64,000 nt of DNA from Ophiosphaerella korrae (GCA_028456385.1 JALNQF010000019.1:124001-188000), one strand, 5' to 3'. Positions 1 through 12,038 are shown, numbered from the stretch's first letter. Program-made: numbers and translations. Notes: generated from the sequence alone by a model not told the origin.

Positions 1-1032
1 ACGTCCCCTCAGTCTGGACGGTAAATTTGTATCTGCAACACGGTCAGAATTGTGCATTTCCATAGCAAAATGGGCGCAAGTGAGCATACCCACAAAACTG
101 GCGTAGATTCATAACATCCTTGGTGTGTTCATCTGTTGCATTGTTGATGACAACAGGTTTGATATCACTCCATTTCTTTCCCTTGCTGACCCGCACAAGT
201 TCCTTACGGAGTTCGGCCATTTTAATTTTGCCTCTCCAAACCACCCTAGGGTCTTTCTTATGCCAAGGCGTTTTCTTCTCCGCCGTATCAATTTCCCTAC
301 GAATGCTGTTCCAGCTAGGCGCATGTGTGTAGTTCCAGCTCCAGTATGCCTGTACTCGGTTAGCCATGTTGTCCGACTACCTTGGCAGAAATGGTCGCCA
401 TACGTAGTTGGGCATCATCCAAATATTCTTGTACCTGGACTCATCCTTGCGCGTGTAACCGAAGAAGGCGCCTTTCTCTTTGGATCGTAACGGGAGATCG
501 TCGAGCGAGAATGAAAATTCTATGTTGGGGACGAAAGGATCTGATAAAGGAGAGGTCGATAGCGCGCGATCAATCTGGGCAAGTGTTCCAAGGATTCGTT
601 CACGTTCGTTGCCGTTGGTCACATAGCATTCTTCAGGCTTGCCTGAATTGACGACAAATAGCTGATCGCAGTCAGTATGCGCCAACTCATGTCTGGGGCT
701 GCACCCACCTCGCCCTGATAAATCATTACTCGCAGCATACACCTGCCCTCGGCAATCTCAATATCTTGGATATGAACTTTCCGTCCCGCCCGGCGGTTTA
801 CTGCCTGATCGAGGCCATGGTATAGCTTGGGAAAGGCTAGGTCGCATTGCTCGCTGCTGAGGGTATGCACGTTGGCATGAACATCGGCATCGAATGTCCA
901 TTTGCTAGGCGCGATGGGCACATAGCTCGCGGTCGATTGTCGCCATATCGACCACAGCTGAGATGCAATTATAAATGTAGAAATGTAGAAGAAGAGATGC
1001 GAGGAGGAAAGACGATAACCCTTTGGAATCAT
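1..1032 (-). CDS. GT90/CAP10-type glycosyltransferase, N-terminal part (runs off window start)
   Basis: Partial gene; its 3' part lies beyond position 1. The first in-frame ATG that leads into a membrane anchor is at 1032; an open stretch continues upstream to about 1152 without a better start. Residues about 10-30 form one hydrophobic segment after a short basic N-terminus, as in type II Golgi enzymes. Three introns are inferred: about 662-707 (GTGGGT..CAG), about 368-420 (GTATGG..CAG) and 33-89 (GTATGC..CTGAC..CAG). Splicing restores motifs of fungal CAP10/GT90 proteins: MPNYAYWSW, then KKTPWHKKDPRVVWRG (donor-binding region), then FCGYKFTVQTEGT. The family transfers xylose, glucose or other sugars to glycans or proteins; which substrate is used cannot be told here. 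Family call is secure, function is not. Confidence 0.85.
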
Positions 1033-2354
1033 GATTGCATAACGAGCGAATAAGGGCAACAGCAAAAAGCGGCCTAATAGAAATAGGTATAAAGGCTCAG
1101 GCGGGAGCGGCGTTTGGAGGAGGACACAAGAGAGGGACAAGAAAACGGGCAAGGCTTGAAGAAAAGAGCAAAGACATTACCGTCAAGCGATAAGGCGACG
1201 ATACGAAAATGCTACTACAACTAGCCCAAAGCATGGTAGGAGCATATGAGGGGAGAGCCATTCGCAGGCATTGCTGGACCTGCAAGCCCCTGGGCTACAT
1301 GCAATTGGTTAGGCTATGAAGCCTATCAAAAAATGCATGTGCCCTGGTACGCGATAAGCGTACTGTTGGCGCTGCGCCTCCATGAGTAGTATCAAAAAGT
1401 CCTGAGGTTGGTGCGCAACAAGAGGGCAAAAGGAGGGAAGCAAGGATCATCATGCGACCTTGGACCCTGGTCGCCAAGCTGCCGACGGCTTCGCGTAGCA
1501 TTGACTTGCTTTCGCCCGTGAGCCTGGAACGCATCCCTTCCAACATTCTCCATACAGCACATTCAACTTTTGATTAAACAACGGATGCCAAGCGGTGTCA
1601 GAGTCAGCTCGCAGTCACAGCTTGGTAAGTAGAGTGCAGGTCATGGCCGAGGTGATTGGAAGACCCTGAGCAGCGGCGAAGCAACACCAAGCAATGCCAT
1701 GGCTACTCCTCAAACTCTTGACTGGCCTAGGCTTAGCGCCATCAACCTGTTCTCCTGAGTTTCCCAGCACCTCCCCATTCTGGCGCAGCAAATGAGTTGG
1801 GTGCGGCACAGCAGAAGACCCAAGACTTTGAAGTGAAAAGGAATCTTCACTAGCGGCAAGTCGGATTTCGCCGACCCAGCCTAGCAATATGTGTATCATA
1901 TTATACCTCACGGCACCCCTCACTTCACCCCTCACTTTCGGGGCCTGGGATCACGACCCTCTTTTCCTTTAGATATTTCTCATTCATCCTCTTTTACCTA
2001 CCTATTCGACACCATTCTGTTGGTTGCTAGGCGTACTTCAAATGTGCTTGTCATCGATACGGCAAATATGCTTCATTCCTTAGAACATGCTTGCTACACC
2101 TGCCAAGCGCAGACATGCATGCACAGAGCATGTGAACGGAGGTTGTGTACCCTCCTGCCGCATGCAACAGATAAAAGCTCAACTTTCTTCATAATTCTCC
2201 CTTTCTGCTTTAACCCTAAAGTATCACTTAATTCAATGACTATCACAACACAATCCTACCAACCATGCCTAGCTATTACACAGACGGCGACCTACTAACC
2301 GTGACTAGCGATCACATAGACGACGAAATACTACAGTATTAATCTTTGCTAAGC
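1033..2354. other. intergenic, no gene recognised
   Basis: About 1.3 kb with only short overlapping open frames that show no family motif. The stretch 2180-2263 is A/C/T-rich like a fungal 5' leader. It ends in an ATG at 2264 in good context that opens only 25 codons before a stop, which may be a lost first exon of the downstream P-loop pseudogene. Confidence 0.5.
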
Positions 2355-3875
2355 ATGCCAGGTGAGTCTGGTAATGGAGGTTCTCAATCAATGAGAGGTA
2401 AAGAAGAGCTTCACATTACACCACTCATCTGGTGAGATGTCAAGAAGCATCTTGAAAACAATCTGAGCACCGAATTGAAGCAGTACGCAATCCTTGGTTG
2501 TGTGCCTCTAGAGTCCAACGAGCCTAGGAAGCTGATGCTCCTCAACACAAACTCACCATGATCTGCTTTCATCAGTGGTTCACAGGGGTCTGGTAAATCA
2601 CACGCCCTCTCATGTATGCTCGAGAACTGCCTCCTAGTCGATGACTGCCCCGGAAAGAATCCAAATCCCCTTGCAGGTTTGGTGATGCATTATGATGGCT
2701 CACGTAGCAACAGCGTGTGTGAAGCCGCACATCTTTGTTCAAAAATAAAGACCACAGTGCTTGTGAGTGCAAGCAACTACGCTAATCTGGAGAAAAAGCA
2801 CAAAGACATGGCTAGATAATGTGGCGGGCAAATTGAAGTAAAAAGGCTCGTCATAGCATCGAAGCACTTGGATACGGAGAGGGTGAAAACCCTTATGGCT
2901 ATTACTAAGGATGGTGAAGCCCCTTTGTATATTCAGGTGAGTTATTAGGTAGACTTATAAAAATCTGGCTCATGCTAACATACGTTTCAGACGCTAGTCA
3001 AGATCATTCGCGACATTGCGATTGAGCATGATGGGAAGGGGACTTTCAACTACAGCAAATTTAAACGGCGGCTCGTAGCAGCGGGTTTTATTAGAGGACG
3101 GAACAACCCTCTACAACTCCGCATCGATCTCCTGGAGGGCTTTCTCGATATTGAACCCACTCACAAGAGCTATGACAAGTACAAGAACCATGACAGGTAT
3201 AAGAACCATGGCAAGTGCAAAGTTCGCGGCTATATTAACTCTAAGGTAGAAATTCAAGACGATCTTGTGGGTAAGCCATCCGAGCTACTCATTGTAGACC
3301 TCACGGATCCCTTCATTGACGTGGATATGGCATGTGTTCTATTTGACACTTGTCTTTCGGTATTTCTCGCTCAAACACCCAGTAGGACAGTCGTCACGCT
3401 CGATGAAGCCCATAACTATCTCCTTTCAAGCCACGCAGCCGCAGCCCAATTCACGACGAATATGCTCAAAGCTGTACGCGAACAGCGCTATCGCGGCACT
3501 TGAATCATCGTTGCTACACAAGAGCCAACTATCAACACTAAATTGTTAGAGCTATGCAGTATCACCATGGTTCACCGGTGTACAAATCCGGCCTGGTTTA
3601 AAGTACTCAAGCGTCACATTGCAGCCATGCATATCCGCAGTATTAAAGGAGTGTCTGACGGAGCAAACGGACACAGGCTCAACGATTGTGATTTATTCAG
3701 TCAAATCGTCAACCTCCAAATAATTGAAAGCCTATTGTTCTGCCCATCGGCGATGATAGAAGTTGGAGCAGGCGAGGGAGAACTAGCGAGGATGGCAGAC
3801 AGATATGTGACGTTCCAGACGAGACAACGTATCACGGCGGATGGTGGGCATACAAAGCTCGCGGACAACCCTTAG
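2355..3875 (+). pseudogene. P-loop ATPase (HerA/FtsK-like fungal family), inactivated by nonsense codons
   Basis: One reading frame holds a recognisable P-loop NTPase across two exons joined by a clean phase-0 intron (2937-2990, GTGAGT..TTTCAG). In order it shows LESNEPRKLMLLNTNSP, a Walker A GSQGSGKSH (from about 2577), a middle region ending EAPLYIQ, a Walker B with catalytic acid TVVTLDEAHNYL (about 3390), and a sensor-like strand IIVATQEPT. The frame is broken by TGA at 2433, TGA at 2559, TAA at 2817 and TGA at 3501, each inside otherwise conserved sequence and without nearby splice sites that would remove them. The 2559 stop sits where a Trp is expected, and the 3501 stop replaces what was probably CGA. 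The ATG at 2355 is the first in frame, but the true first exon may lie further upstream. The family is widespread in filamentous fungi and largely uncharacterised. It lies tail to tail with a decayed HET gene. Confidence 0.75.
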
Positions 3876-4043
3876 CATGATAGTTTTGATTCATCTTCGG
3901 GCACCATGGCCTAAACGCTGTGTGTCATTTTGCATATATTCTAATATAAGCTATACCAATAGATACTTCACTCTAGTCCCAGTAGGTATAAAATCCTTTT
4001 TCGTCTGTTCCGTACAGTAGCGCAGCCAACCAATTCGTTCATA

Positions 4044-6212
4044 TTATACAAGGCCATTTTCTACTGAGGTACATTCGCTAATTGACTTCAGTAGCATACC
4101 TGCAACCCAGCAGTGCTCGTCTTCCGTAGAAAAATTATCTTCCACGCCGAGGATTGTAAAGAGCATATGTTGTAACTCATGTTGCAGCTCATGTTGTAGA
4201 TCCTCTTCCTCTTCCCAAAACCTATAATCTGCGTAGAAATGCCCGCTGAATGATTTGTAGGCGTTTTAATTTAGATGGCCATTATCCTGGATATCGTCCA
4301 AGGATCCAGATAGTGGTGGAAATGGTATCTTCCGTCTTCCGTTAGGGGTAGCCGTGCCTGAAGTAAACTGCTTTTGCGTTCAATGACTCGACAGTACCGG
4401 CTTAGCGGATATGACTCCTCAAACTCTGCTCTTTGCGTCCATGTGTCTGAATAGAGACAGCGAGAAGAAAACCAGATAGTGGTAGGGTCCACACACATTA
4501 CTCAGCTCCGTCAGTTCCTTCGCTGGTTAAACCATGGAGTTAGGTGTAGTCTTTCCCACACAATACAGGCCATTCTACCGCAGTGTCTGCGCTATACACC
4601 CATGACCACGAAGGGCCCCATCGTGGGCGGCCTATCAGTGCATCTAGTCTACACGAAGACAACCCTAAGTCTTGCATAAGCGAATTGGTCCATATTCCGA
4701 GAATATATGAGCTAGTTTTAAAACTTTGCTATATTTATTGATTGATGAATGAGCCGATGTAGAGAGTATTGTTTTACCTGAAAAGCATGTGCAAGTCCGG
4801 CAAGCGCGGGAAGTTTGTCGTCTGAGTAGGTGAGACGACGGGACGAGTATGGAGATACCAAGTCTCTCCAGATGGCTATAAACTCATCTGGAAAGTTCAT
4901 CTGCATTTTGATCGCAGGGCTATGCCTAAACCTAGGTACGGCTCCCGCGGCTCGAGAACTAAATGAACCGTCGCTGGAACACGAACATGCCACATCTTCC
5001 ATACATTCCCAAAAAATCACCCTGCTTCCGAAGCATAGATAGCGCCGTGAAAGTAGCCGTTCTTGGAAACACTTATAGACACAGCACTCAGTCAAATATC
5101 AACAGTAAGAAACTGAGTATGCGTACCAACCCCTTTTCATTAAAGGAAGTACTTCGCTGGCCTGCCACCCCTCATCGGGGTAGTTAATTCTAGGGCGAAG
5201 GTAAATATTGTATGATTGTATACCGGTGTCCAGGCTCAAGAGATGTGGCTTTGTATACGATTCATATGGTTCTACGAAAAAGCCACCATCATCATCACTA
5301 CTAGCACCTGCAGCTAAGGTTATGTAGGCATTCTCATAAATCGATATCGTGAGTTCGGCGTGAGTTGCCTAGTCGGTTTTGCTATTCTGTATAACGCATA
5401 ATGAGTCAATCCATAAATGACGCAATTGCAAAGCTCTCGAAATTTTGATAGCCTCTTGAAAAGTCTTTGGGGGCTCCGACGACAATATACCGCTTTTATT
5501 GGTAGCTATATTTTCAGTGTTCATGATGTATTTGGATCGCGTTCTGCCCCAGCAGTGCGAGAGGCAGGCATACCGTAGGGTCGAGTCCAAAGCTGAAGCA
5601 GTTATTTCAACGAGCTTGATGGTCCGTTCACCTATCAACCTGATATCCAGCAGCCTTGGCGGGAGGTACGCAACTAGTGCATGGCATGTTGAGTGGTCTC
5701 GTTCACAAGTGGATAGCCATATACGAGACAAATTGTCTTCAAGTTGTGTAGTGGATGGCAGCAGGCTTGCGGACCTGACGTGCAAGAACGAGGGCTCACC
5801 TAAAGAAACTGGTATCATGAACTCATATAAAAGAACATATTGCGTATACATGTATGGGATGCCTACCATGAAGAGTGAAAACGTCGATATCATGGACGAA
5901 GCCATCCTGCCAGCCATGTATCCAGAGACTCTCGCGCCTGGCGTTGAAGCTTAATGTTGACTTTGTGGTACTGGAGGCACCTTGCATACCATATTTCCAG
6001 GCATGAACAAATAACATACATCCAGCACAATCATTTTCTGCCGATGTGCTCACTTCATCAATTGACTCGAGAAATATTTCGTATTCATCACTAGGCCCTT
6101 CCTCGACCGACCAACAGGGGAAGTAACAAAGGGTACATTTTATTGGCGCATTTCCATCGATGGAAGTCACATCGGTGCTGTTGTCCTGCGAGGAACTGAG
6201 GCTGAGGAGCAA
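4044..6212 (-). pseudogene. HET-domain (heterokaryon incompatibility-type) gene, degraded
   Basis: Read on the minus strand, the HET landmarks appear in order: YACLSHCWG, FQEAIKISRALQLRHLWIDS, LCVIQNSK, then (after an expected intron) FQERLLSRRYLCFG, SRRLTYSDDKLPALAGLAHAF, and further on SWSW and SFSGHFYADYRFW. A first intron at 5809-5866 splices well. Damage: TAG at 5369-5371 where a Trp is expected; the intron starting at 5126 lost its in-frame acceptor (see findings); a frame change and an in-frame stop before the C-terminal module; and no in-frame ATG for the first exon, whose open frame starts at 6212. HET domains are death-inducing modules of fungal allorecognition and NLR-like proteins. 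I see no sign of a companion NACHT or repeat domain. Boundaries at both ends are approximate. Confidence 0.75.
4168..4203 (-). repeat. three 12-bp direct repeats encoding a Leu-Gln-His-Glu tract
   Basis: Three successive 12-bp units (TGTTGTAACTCA and two diverged copies) on the plus strand. Read on the minus strand they encode DLQHELQHELQHML inside the C-terminal module of the decayed HET gene. The repeat keeps frame, so it probably arose while the gene was still coding. Confidence 0.6.
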
Positions 6213-6372
6213 CTTGGAAATGTGATGCCATTACCAGAGGATACCTGGACCCATTTAGGAGCTAAATCTCATTAGGGCTAGGGTTCACACATCACCAAAT
6301 GATTACGCCTGTTGATTAAATCATGCACAACTGTTTGAAGCAACAAATTTGGTGGATATTGCTACTTTTATT

Positions 6373-7232
6373 CTAACCAGTCCATAACGCCGGCCCAGGT
6401 CCCTGATAACTGCTCGGGGTCGCCAAATAGTTGTTCAGGTTCACCAAAATTCCCGGGTCGTTGCTTTTGTACGCTCCTGGGAGGGATGCAAGAGGGCCTG
6501 GCTTGCCGTTTCCTCCACCCGTGATCTTCACCTGGGTACAACTCAGGTAGAATTGTGCTTTGTTGGCTTGCATCGCCATGTGAAGGGCGATATGCTAGTG
6601 TATTGTTAGTTACACCAGTTCATTTCTCAAACATGTACGATGTATGGAATACCTCCACGCGAAGAAGATAATCGCCATCGGGAGTTGCAGCAGGGATAGT
6701 GGCGTTGGGCGTCTTATACTCGTCTATGCGTGTTATCAGCATGAAGGTCCATGAAAATGGAATTAAGGTGGGCGACATACTCTGCCCTGGCCATGTCATC
6801 TGCTTCGCTGCATCAACACTCGGCAAGGTCGTACTAAATCTAAACCATACCGCACCACTTCCATCCCAGCTCTTCACATCAGCACCATCTGGAACCTTGG
6901 CTAAGTAGTACTGCGTTGGGCCTGGGTGGTTAACCTGTTGTGTCGAAATATAATGGATCCTTGCACCAGCAGGGACGATCATAACATTTGCGGCCTTTGA
7001 CGAGGAATAGCAGCGAATGTCGGCGACCGTGGGGTTCTCTATCCCCTGCTTCGTATTGACATTCTTTGTTTGGCGGGTTGCAGACCAGTCTTTCTCTTCA
7101 GCTTTACCATTTACGACGAGGCGGGGGAAGGTGTCTGGTTGAGTGAGCGGAGATGACCTAAGTTCAAGAGGTTGACTTACAATGTCCTTGAACCGCCGTC
7201 ACAGCGAGTAGGAGAGTGGTGAGAAACTGCAT
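6373..7232 (-). CDS. AA9 lytic polysaccharide monooxygenase (secreted, copper-dependent)
   Basis: Four exons (7181-7232, 6781-7134, 6653-6723, 6373-6594) with introns of 46-58 nt give 232 residues, about the size of a catalytic domain alone. A signal peptide (residues 1-16) ends right before His17, which after cleavage becomes the N-terminal copper ligand of the histidine brace. The second brace histidine is in VNHPGP, and the axial Tyr and second-shell Gln are in KAQFYLSC. Other AA9 hallmarks are DIRCYSS, the two-Cys pattern, [10 protein letters not shown] and [13 protein letters not shown]. There is no cellulose-binding module and no GPI signal. The enzyme oxidatively cleaves cellulose or related beta-glucans outside the cell. 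The acceptor at 6724 was chosen because it gives WPGQNEYKTP, the form seen in the family. Start is the only ATG before the signal peptide. Confidence 0.95.
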
Positions 7233-7710
7233 GTTGATTGTGGGTCAAAGGGTAGCCTTGAAATCCACGTCATGATTCAGGTCATGAAGTCTTTATATTT
7301 ACATGGCGAGTGTGTATAATGCTATGTAGGCTGGTCATAGAGATCTGAAGAATAAATTAGTCTTAGTATTTAAGATATGCTTCAGCCTATGACATACATA
7401 CCCTGTATTGCAATGTTACAAGCTTGCAAAGTCGTCCAATTAGCATCCAAAGTGAGTGCCGAAGTCATTTGCGGGACTTGCGTTTCGCCCTGCACGATCA
7501 ATAAAGACGAGAAAAGGCGTGACCTAGGCGTTAGGATTGGAAGGACATTGCATAATATCAAGTAGTATTATGGATTAATTTGAGGATTGGCTGTGGAACT
7601 TGAGTCGTAATGGAAAAGTTGAATTACCATATATGCTTATGTCAAACTACAAGCCTATAGTAAATGCTAATACAAACAAAGCGTCAAGATCGAGTGAAAC
7701 ATCAAGTCAT
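7233..7710. other. intergenic, promoter side of the AA9 gene
   Basis: 478 bp between the permease stop codon and the AA9 start, both on the minus strand. It should hold the AA9 promoter and the permease 3' UTR. I see no clear TATA box or repeat. Confidence 0.4.
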
Positions 7711-9524
7711 TTAATGCATCAGTCGGAACTCAGGGTGCCTGTAGCCAAGATCCCTAATCTCCTCCTCGCTCGCGTTCAGGCGGTCATCACGCTTGCCCAA
7801 GTCACGCTGCCTATTCTCCCATTTGCAGTACGCGATACCACCACAGGCAAGGATGAGGACAGCAATTTGACCGCAAAGATTAATGGTATGGCCGGTCGGA
7901 TACCCTTTCTTTGATTCCTTGGCAACATAAGTCCTAAATGAGTGTCAGAAGATGTTCAATCATGAGACCCTACTCCGAATGCTCTACTTACCAAGTAGAC
8001 AAGATACCACCAGCAGTTCCAAGCGTTACGACATATGCAGTGGATACTGATCGTACAGCCGGGCCCGCCGCATTGTTGGCCGCCCATGTAAGGAATCCAG
8101 GACCCCCGGGGAATGCACCGATTGCGACCAAAAATATGCCTCCATAGCGAACATCAGGGTCCTTAGCCCATCTCAAGATTGAGAATCCGGCAATTGCAGG
8201 GAGAGTGAAGAGGGCAAGATAGAGGCCACGACGATTCGTCTTATCGGAGACAAAAGCAATGGCGATGGCTATAATACAGGCGCAGACGTAAGGTGGTACG
8301 GAGTACAGCTGGGCTTTTGTTGCTGTCCAGCCGAGATCAGCCAAAAGCGAAGGCTATTCAAGTTAGTAGATATTTCAGATAGATGAGCAGGGGACGCACC
8401 ATAAAAAGTGAGATTCCCTGCACTGTGATATTGATGCAGAAGAAACCAAGAGCGCAGAAGTAGTTGGTGATGTTCAGTAATGCCCGCTTCACATGATGAG
8501 GCTTCACCTTCTCGTTCTCATCGGCTCCGCTCTTAGATTTAAGTCGCTGGTATGCGATCATGCGCTCGCGCTCGTTGAGAAACCAGCAGTCTTTGGGGCT
8601 CGTAGGCATGAAGAACGGAGCTCCGAGACCAACAAGCATAGTAAAAAGGCCTTCGAAGAAGAAAATGTTGCGCCATGTATGGATTCTCATCGCAGCGATT
8701 CCCCAAGGGGGGATACGAGAAAGTCTAACGACAGGTTAGCTTTCTGGGCGCTATTAATTTCCAGCTAACTTACCCAGTGGCTAGAAGGCCACCAAAAGCG
8801 CCGGCCATTGAGGCTCCAGAAACGTAGATACCGACACGGAATAGAAGCTCGTTGCGCTTGTAGAAACAGGTAATGAAGAATGCTAGGCCACTAATTGCAA
8901 GAGATCAGTCGACGCCAGGCAATCTGTAGGAAGATACATACGGCATGACACCACCCTCGAACACACCAAGCATTGCTCTGGCAGCTAGCAAACCCTCAAA
9001 GCTGTGAACAAATGCGGAACAGAGGGAGACAAATCCAAATCCAACAACGAGCAGAGGAAGATAGTACTTCGGACCTAAAATTTTGAGGAGAATGTTGCTA
9101 GGTACTTCGACAAACATATAGATTATGTAAAAGATCGAAGTCACCCAGTTGAATCGTACTCCAACAAGGTTAAGGTCCTTGGCCATGCCCTGAATACGTG
9201 CATTTCCAACGTTTGCTCTGAGACCAAGTTAGTCTTAACTCCCCTTGTTTAAGACGCCTAACCTACCTGTCAAGAAAACATAGGAGGTACAAGAATGTTG
9301 TAAGTGGGACGATGACTTTGTCTAGTTTGCGGCGAACAGCTGTCTCCTCCTCCTCTGTCCAGGTGAATTCATTCGTCTCAGTCGCAGATCGGTCGCTGCC
9401 ATTGGCTTCTTCGACTATGCGCTTTCGTTAGCACCGAGTGCTGCTAAAGCTTCCGTGAGAGCATACAGAGAACATTCTGGCCCTTTTCTATGTTGCCGTC
9501 GTAATCGATGCCCGTGGACGTCAT
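7711..9524 (-). CDS. MFS permease of the allantoate/nicotinate (DAL5/TNA1-like) family
   Basis: Seven exons (9467-9524, 9267-9414, 8942-9217, 8774-8890, 8400-8724, 7992-8353, 7711-7933) encode 502 residues, normal for this family. Supporting motifs: acidic N-terminus, RRKLDKVIVPL leading into the first helix and FLDR, then GMAKDLNLVG, EVPSNILLK, ARAMLGVFEGGVMPG, and the usual C-terminal tail DLGYRHPEFRLM. About twelve membrane helices are evident. Members import anionic small molecules such as allantoate, nicotinate, pantothenate or dipeptides at the plasma membrane by proton symport; the substrate here is unknown. The start ATG at 9524 is the only one in frame before the acidic tail. It lies directly upstream of the AA9 gene on the same strand, but nothing links them functionally. 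Confidence 0.9.
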
Positions 9525-10219
9525 GATGGCTTATTCCCAAAACGAAAAAAAAAAAAAGGCGAGAGTCAGAGTCCGAATCTTCTGCTGATGTGGGCCCCGT
9601 AAGTTCCTATCCGAAATCTGGGGAGCAAAATCCGGGGGAGAGCACTGCCCATATATGAACAAAGGTGTTCCGTTACGGCTTGCCTTTTGATAACGTCCAG
9701 GTGCGCTCAGGGCGTATTCGAGGTCGGGAAGAGCGTGTCGGCAGTTGAATCAAAGCCAGCAAAGTCTTTCAATCCGGACTAAAGCCCTTTTGAGCGGCTG
9801 CTCCACCATGCTCTATCCTCGTTCCAGACGGCAGATTGATTGCGCCAGGCGAGCCCATGTCACAGAACATTTACCGAGTCCACAAATGACAGCTACCCAA
9901 CGACGCTACGCTCCAATGGCGCTTTCTTTGGCTAGGAACGTCGCGGGGCAAGTCCTTGGCCAACATGGGTTGAGTCGTAGATGCATGGGTGGCAAGGCCA
10001 AGGTTTGCGCATTGTGATCATCTTTAAACGCCAGGACTTGGCGAGCGGGACGAAAGACACCGGCGTTCACGGCAGATTCAGCAAGGACGGCAGTTCAGTA
10101 GAACACTTTTTTGTTCGTCGTCTTTTGTCTCGAAGAGCGTTTTGCACAATAGGAAAAGAGGTAATAGAATCAGGAGCTTGGGTGAAATTGTAACTGCATG
10201 TACAAATCTCAGCATGACG

Positions 10220-10244
10220 GTGGAGATATCCGGCATATCTCCAC
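10220..10244. repeat. perfect 10-bp inverted repeat with 5-nt spacer
   Basis: The arms GTGGAGATAT and ATATCTCCAC flank CCGGC. Nothing around it is coding. It could be a dimeric regulator site or a small hairpin; chance is also possible in a 64 kb window. Confidence 0.5.
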
Positions 10245-12013
10245 TTTATCCACAGGCTCTTTACCAGCATGTAAACAAGCCCTTGTTGATTACAATTTAT
10301 CGACCCAAATCCTTGGAACAACGTAACGCACACGCGCGGTTGCATGCATCGGGAGGGTCTTGACACGGCATAGATTTGCTTTCTAGATAGAAGGTATGTG
10401 GCAGCTAGGTCTGTTTCCAAATCTGCTTTGCAAATAGTTCACTCGCAAGCTGAGGTACACATTCTACACCAAACTGACATATGCTTAAATGTGGCATACT
10501 CCGTAGTGCACTAACCAATATAATACTACGTAACGAGGTAATTTGGCAGTGGCGCCGAAAGCCCAGTGCGAATACGGTAGGTCACAGGCCGCTTTATGAT
10601 GGACTATCCATCTGGATGAAGCTGAGATGCCACCAGATGCAATAATAACGCCGGTAAACGATGAAGAGCGACAAGCAAACCTCGACTGCAGTACCTCAAC
10701 GAACCTGGGTACAGAGCGTTGACACCGTACTGATGACATAGGAGATAAGAAACACGCCTGAGAAAATAACTCCCAATTCTCTGCTAAGTACTCCCTGCAG
10801 CATAACCAATGCATGCCCAAACCTGGGTTAAACGGCGCATCAGTCCGGCCTGATTCCGGATCCGCATGTTGGTTTGGTGGCTTGATTAGCTGCATTGCCA
10901 TGCCAAAGTCTATCTTGAGCGGCAGTTATTTCGCAACTCCATCCTCAGTTGCGGCCGCCATTCGGTTTTACGTCACGTGAGTCTTGAGCGTTTTCGCTGG
11001 CTTCCATTGTGAAACTGACTCCTCAAATGTTATCAACATGCATGGGATAGATGATGGGAGCTATTTCAGCTGGAAGATCGTCTGGATAGTTATTTCGGGT
11101 GTTGCCGCATCCTTCATCCGCCATACCCTAAACCACTGCATGCGTCCGTTTGTGACTGCTAGTCCGATTCGGAGTTTCAACGTCTTTATTCCTGCGTCGG
11201 ATGGACTTACGCTCCTATGCATCGTTTGAGGATTGTTGAGTACCGCCACCTGCCTCATTTTCCCCATAACCTCCGGTTCGTCTCGCCCATTTCCATTCAT
11301 CTTGTTACCCAAAGTTACGCCGAAGCCATTTCTTAATTACCAATCGCTCCCAAAAACTGGTAGTCTAGTTCTCAAAATCCTGTGTGTATGGCATGTTATG
11401 CATAGTTTTGCTGGATAAAATCTTTCCCCTTGAAGTGACCACTGGTTGTTGAAATTCTGTCTTGCTCCGGATCAAAGTATTTGTCAGGTCTATTCATCAG
11501 AGTGGCAGTATTCACTGTTTCTTAGTCCACTTGCTAATCTTTTCTATGCAACCGGGCTTTTCTGAAAGTGTGACAGCATTCTTAAAATAGTCGAACAATC
11601 ACAGGAGGTGGCATCACACACGCAAGAACCACCACTGTCTTCTCAACGCACAATCGAGATCACCAGCAACCGTGATCAAGTCTTCTTGTTGTTATATATT
11701 GGAACAGATCAGATTTCGAAGGCAAAAAAGATCGGCCAAAAAAAGGAGTGTGTTCTCTATACGGTCCCAAACCACATCAAATAAGTAGAAAAGTTGTGCA
11801 AGATGACAGCAGCGAACCAGGCCGGATTGCATGTTATACATGAACAAGGATATCGATATCGATCCCGTAGTGTCACTACCTGTGTCGAAAGTCCAGTCAA
11901 TGTCTGCTAATTGCTTTTTGGAGGTGATTCTCGAATGACGCTTCTTTGCGCGGAAGCTTTAATAGAGATGAAAGCTCGTTAGATATCCGTATGCCACCCG
12001 AACGCCTGCCCAA

Positions 12014-12038
12014 CGAAGAAAAGAAAAGAAAAGAAAAG
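12014..12038. repeat. short AAAAG tandem repeat
   Basis: About four to five AAAAG units, interrupted only at the start, lying about 90 bp past the Sds23 stop codon. On the gene's strand this is a pyrimidine-rich CTTTT tract in the likely 3' UTR. Confidence 0.7.

Noticed and set aside
1891..2298. Open frame before the P-loop relic
   Set aside because: Composition-driven, no motif, overlaps a leader-like stretch; its reading frame ignores the better ATG at 2264.
9745..10420. Overlapping short frames on both strands
   Set aside because: No conserved motif, no splice-supported extension, biased composition.
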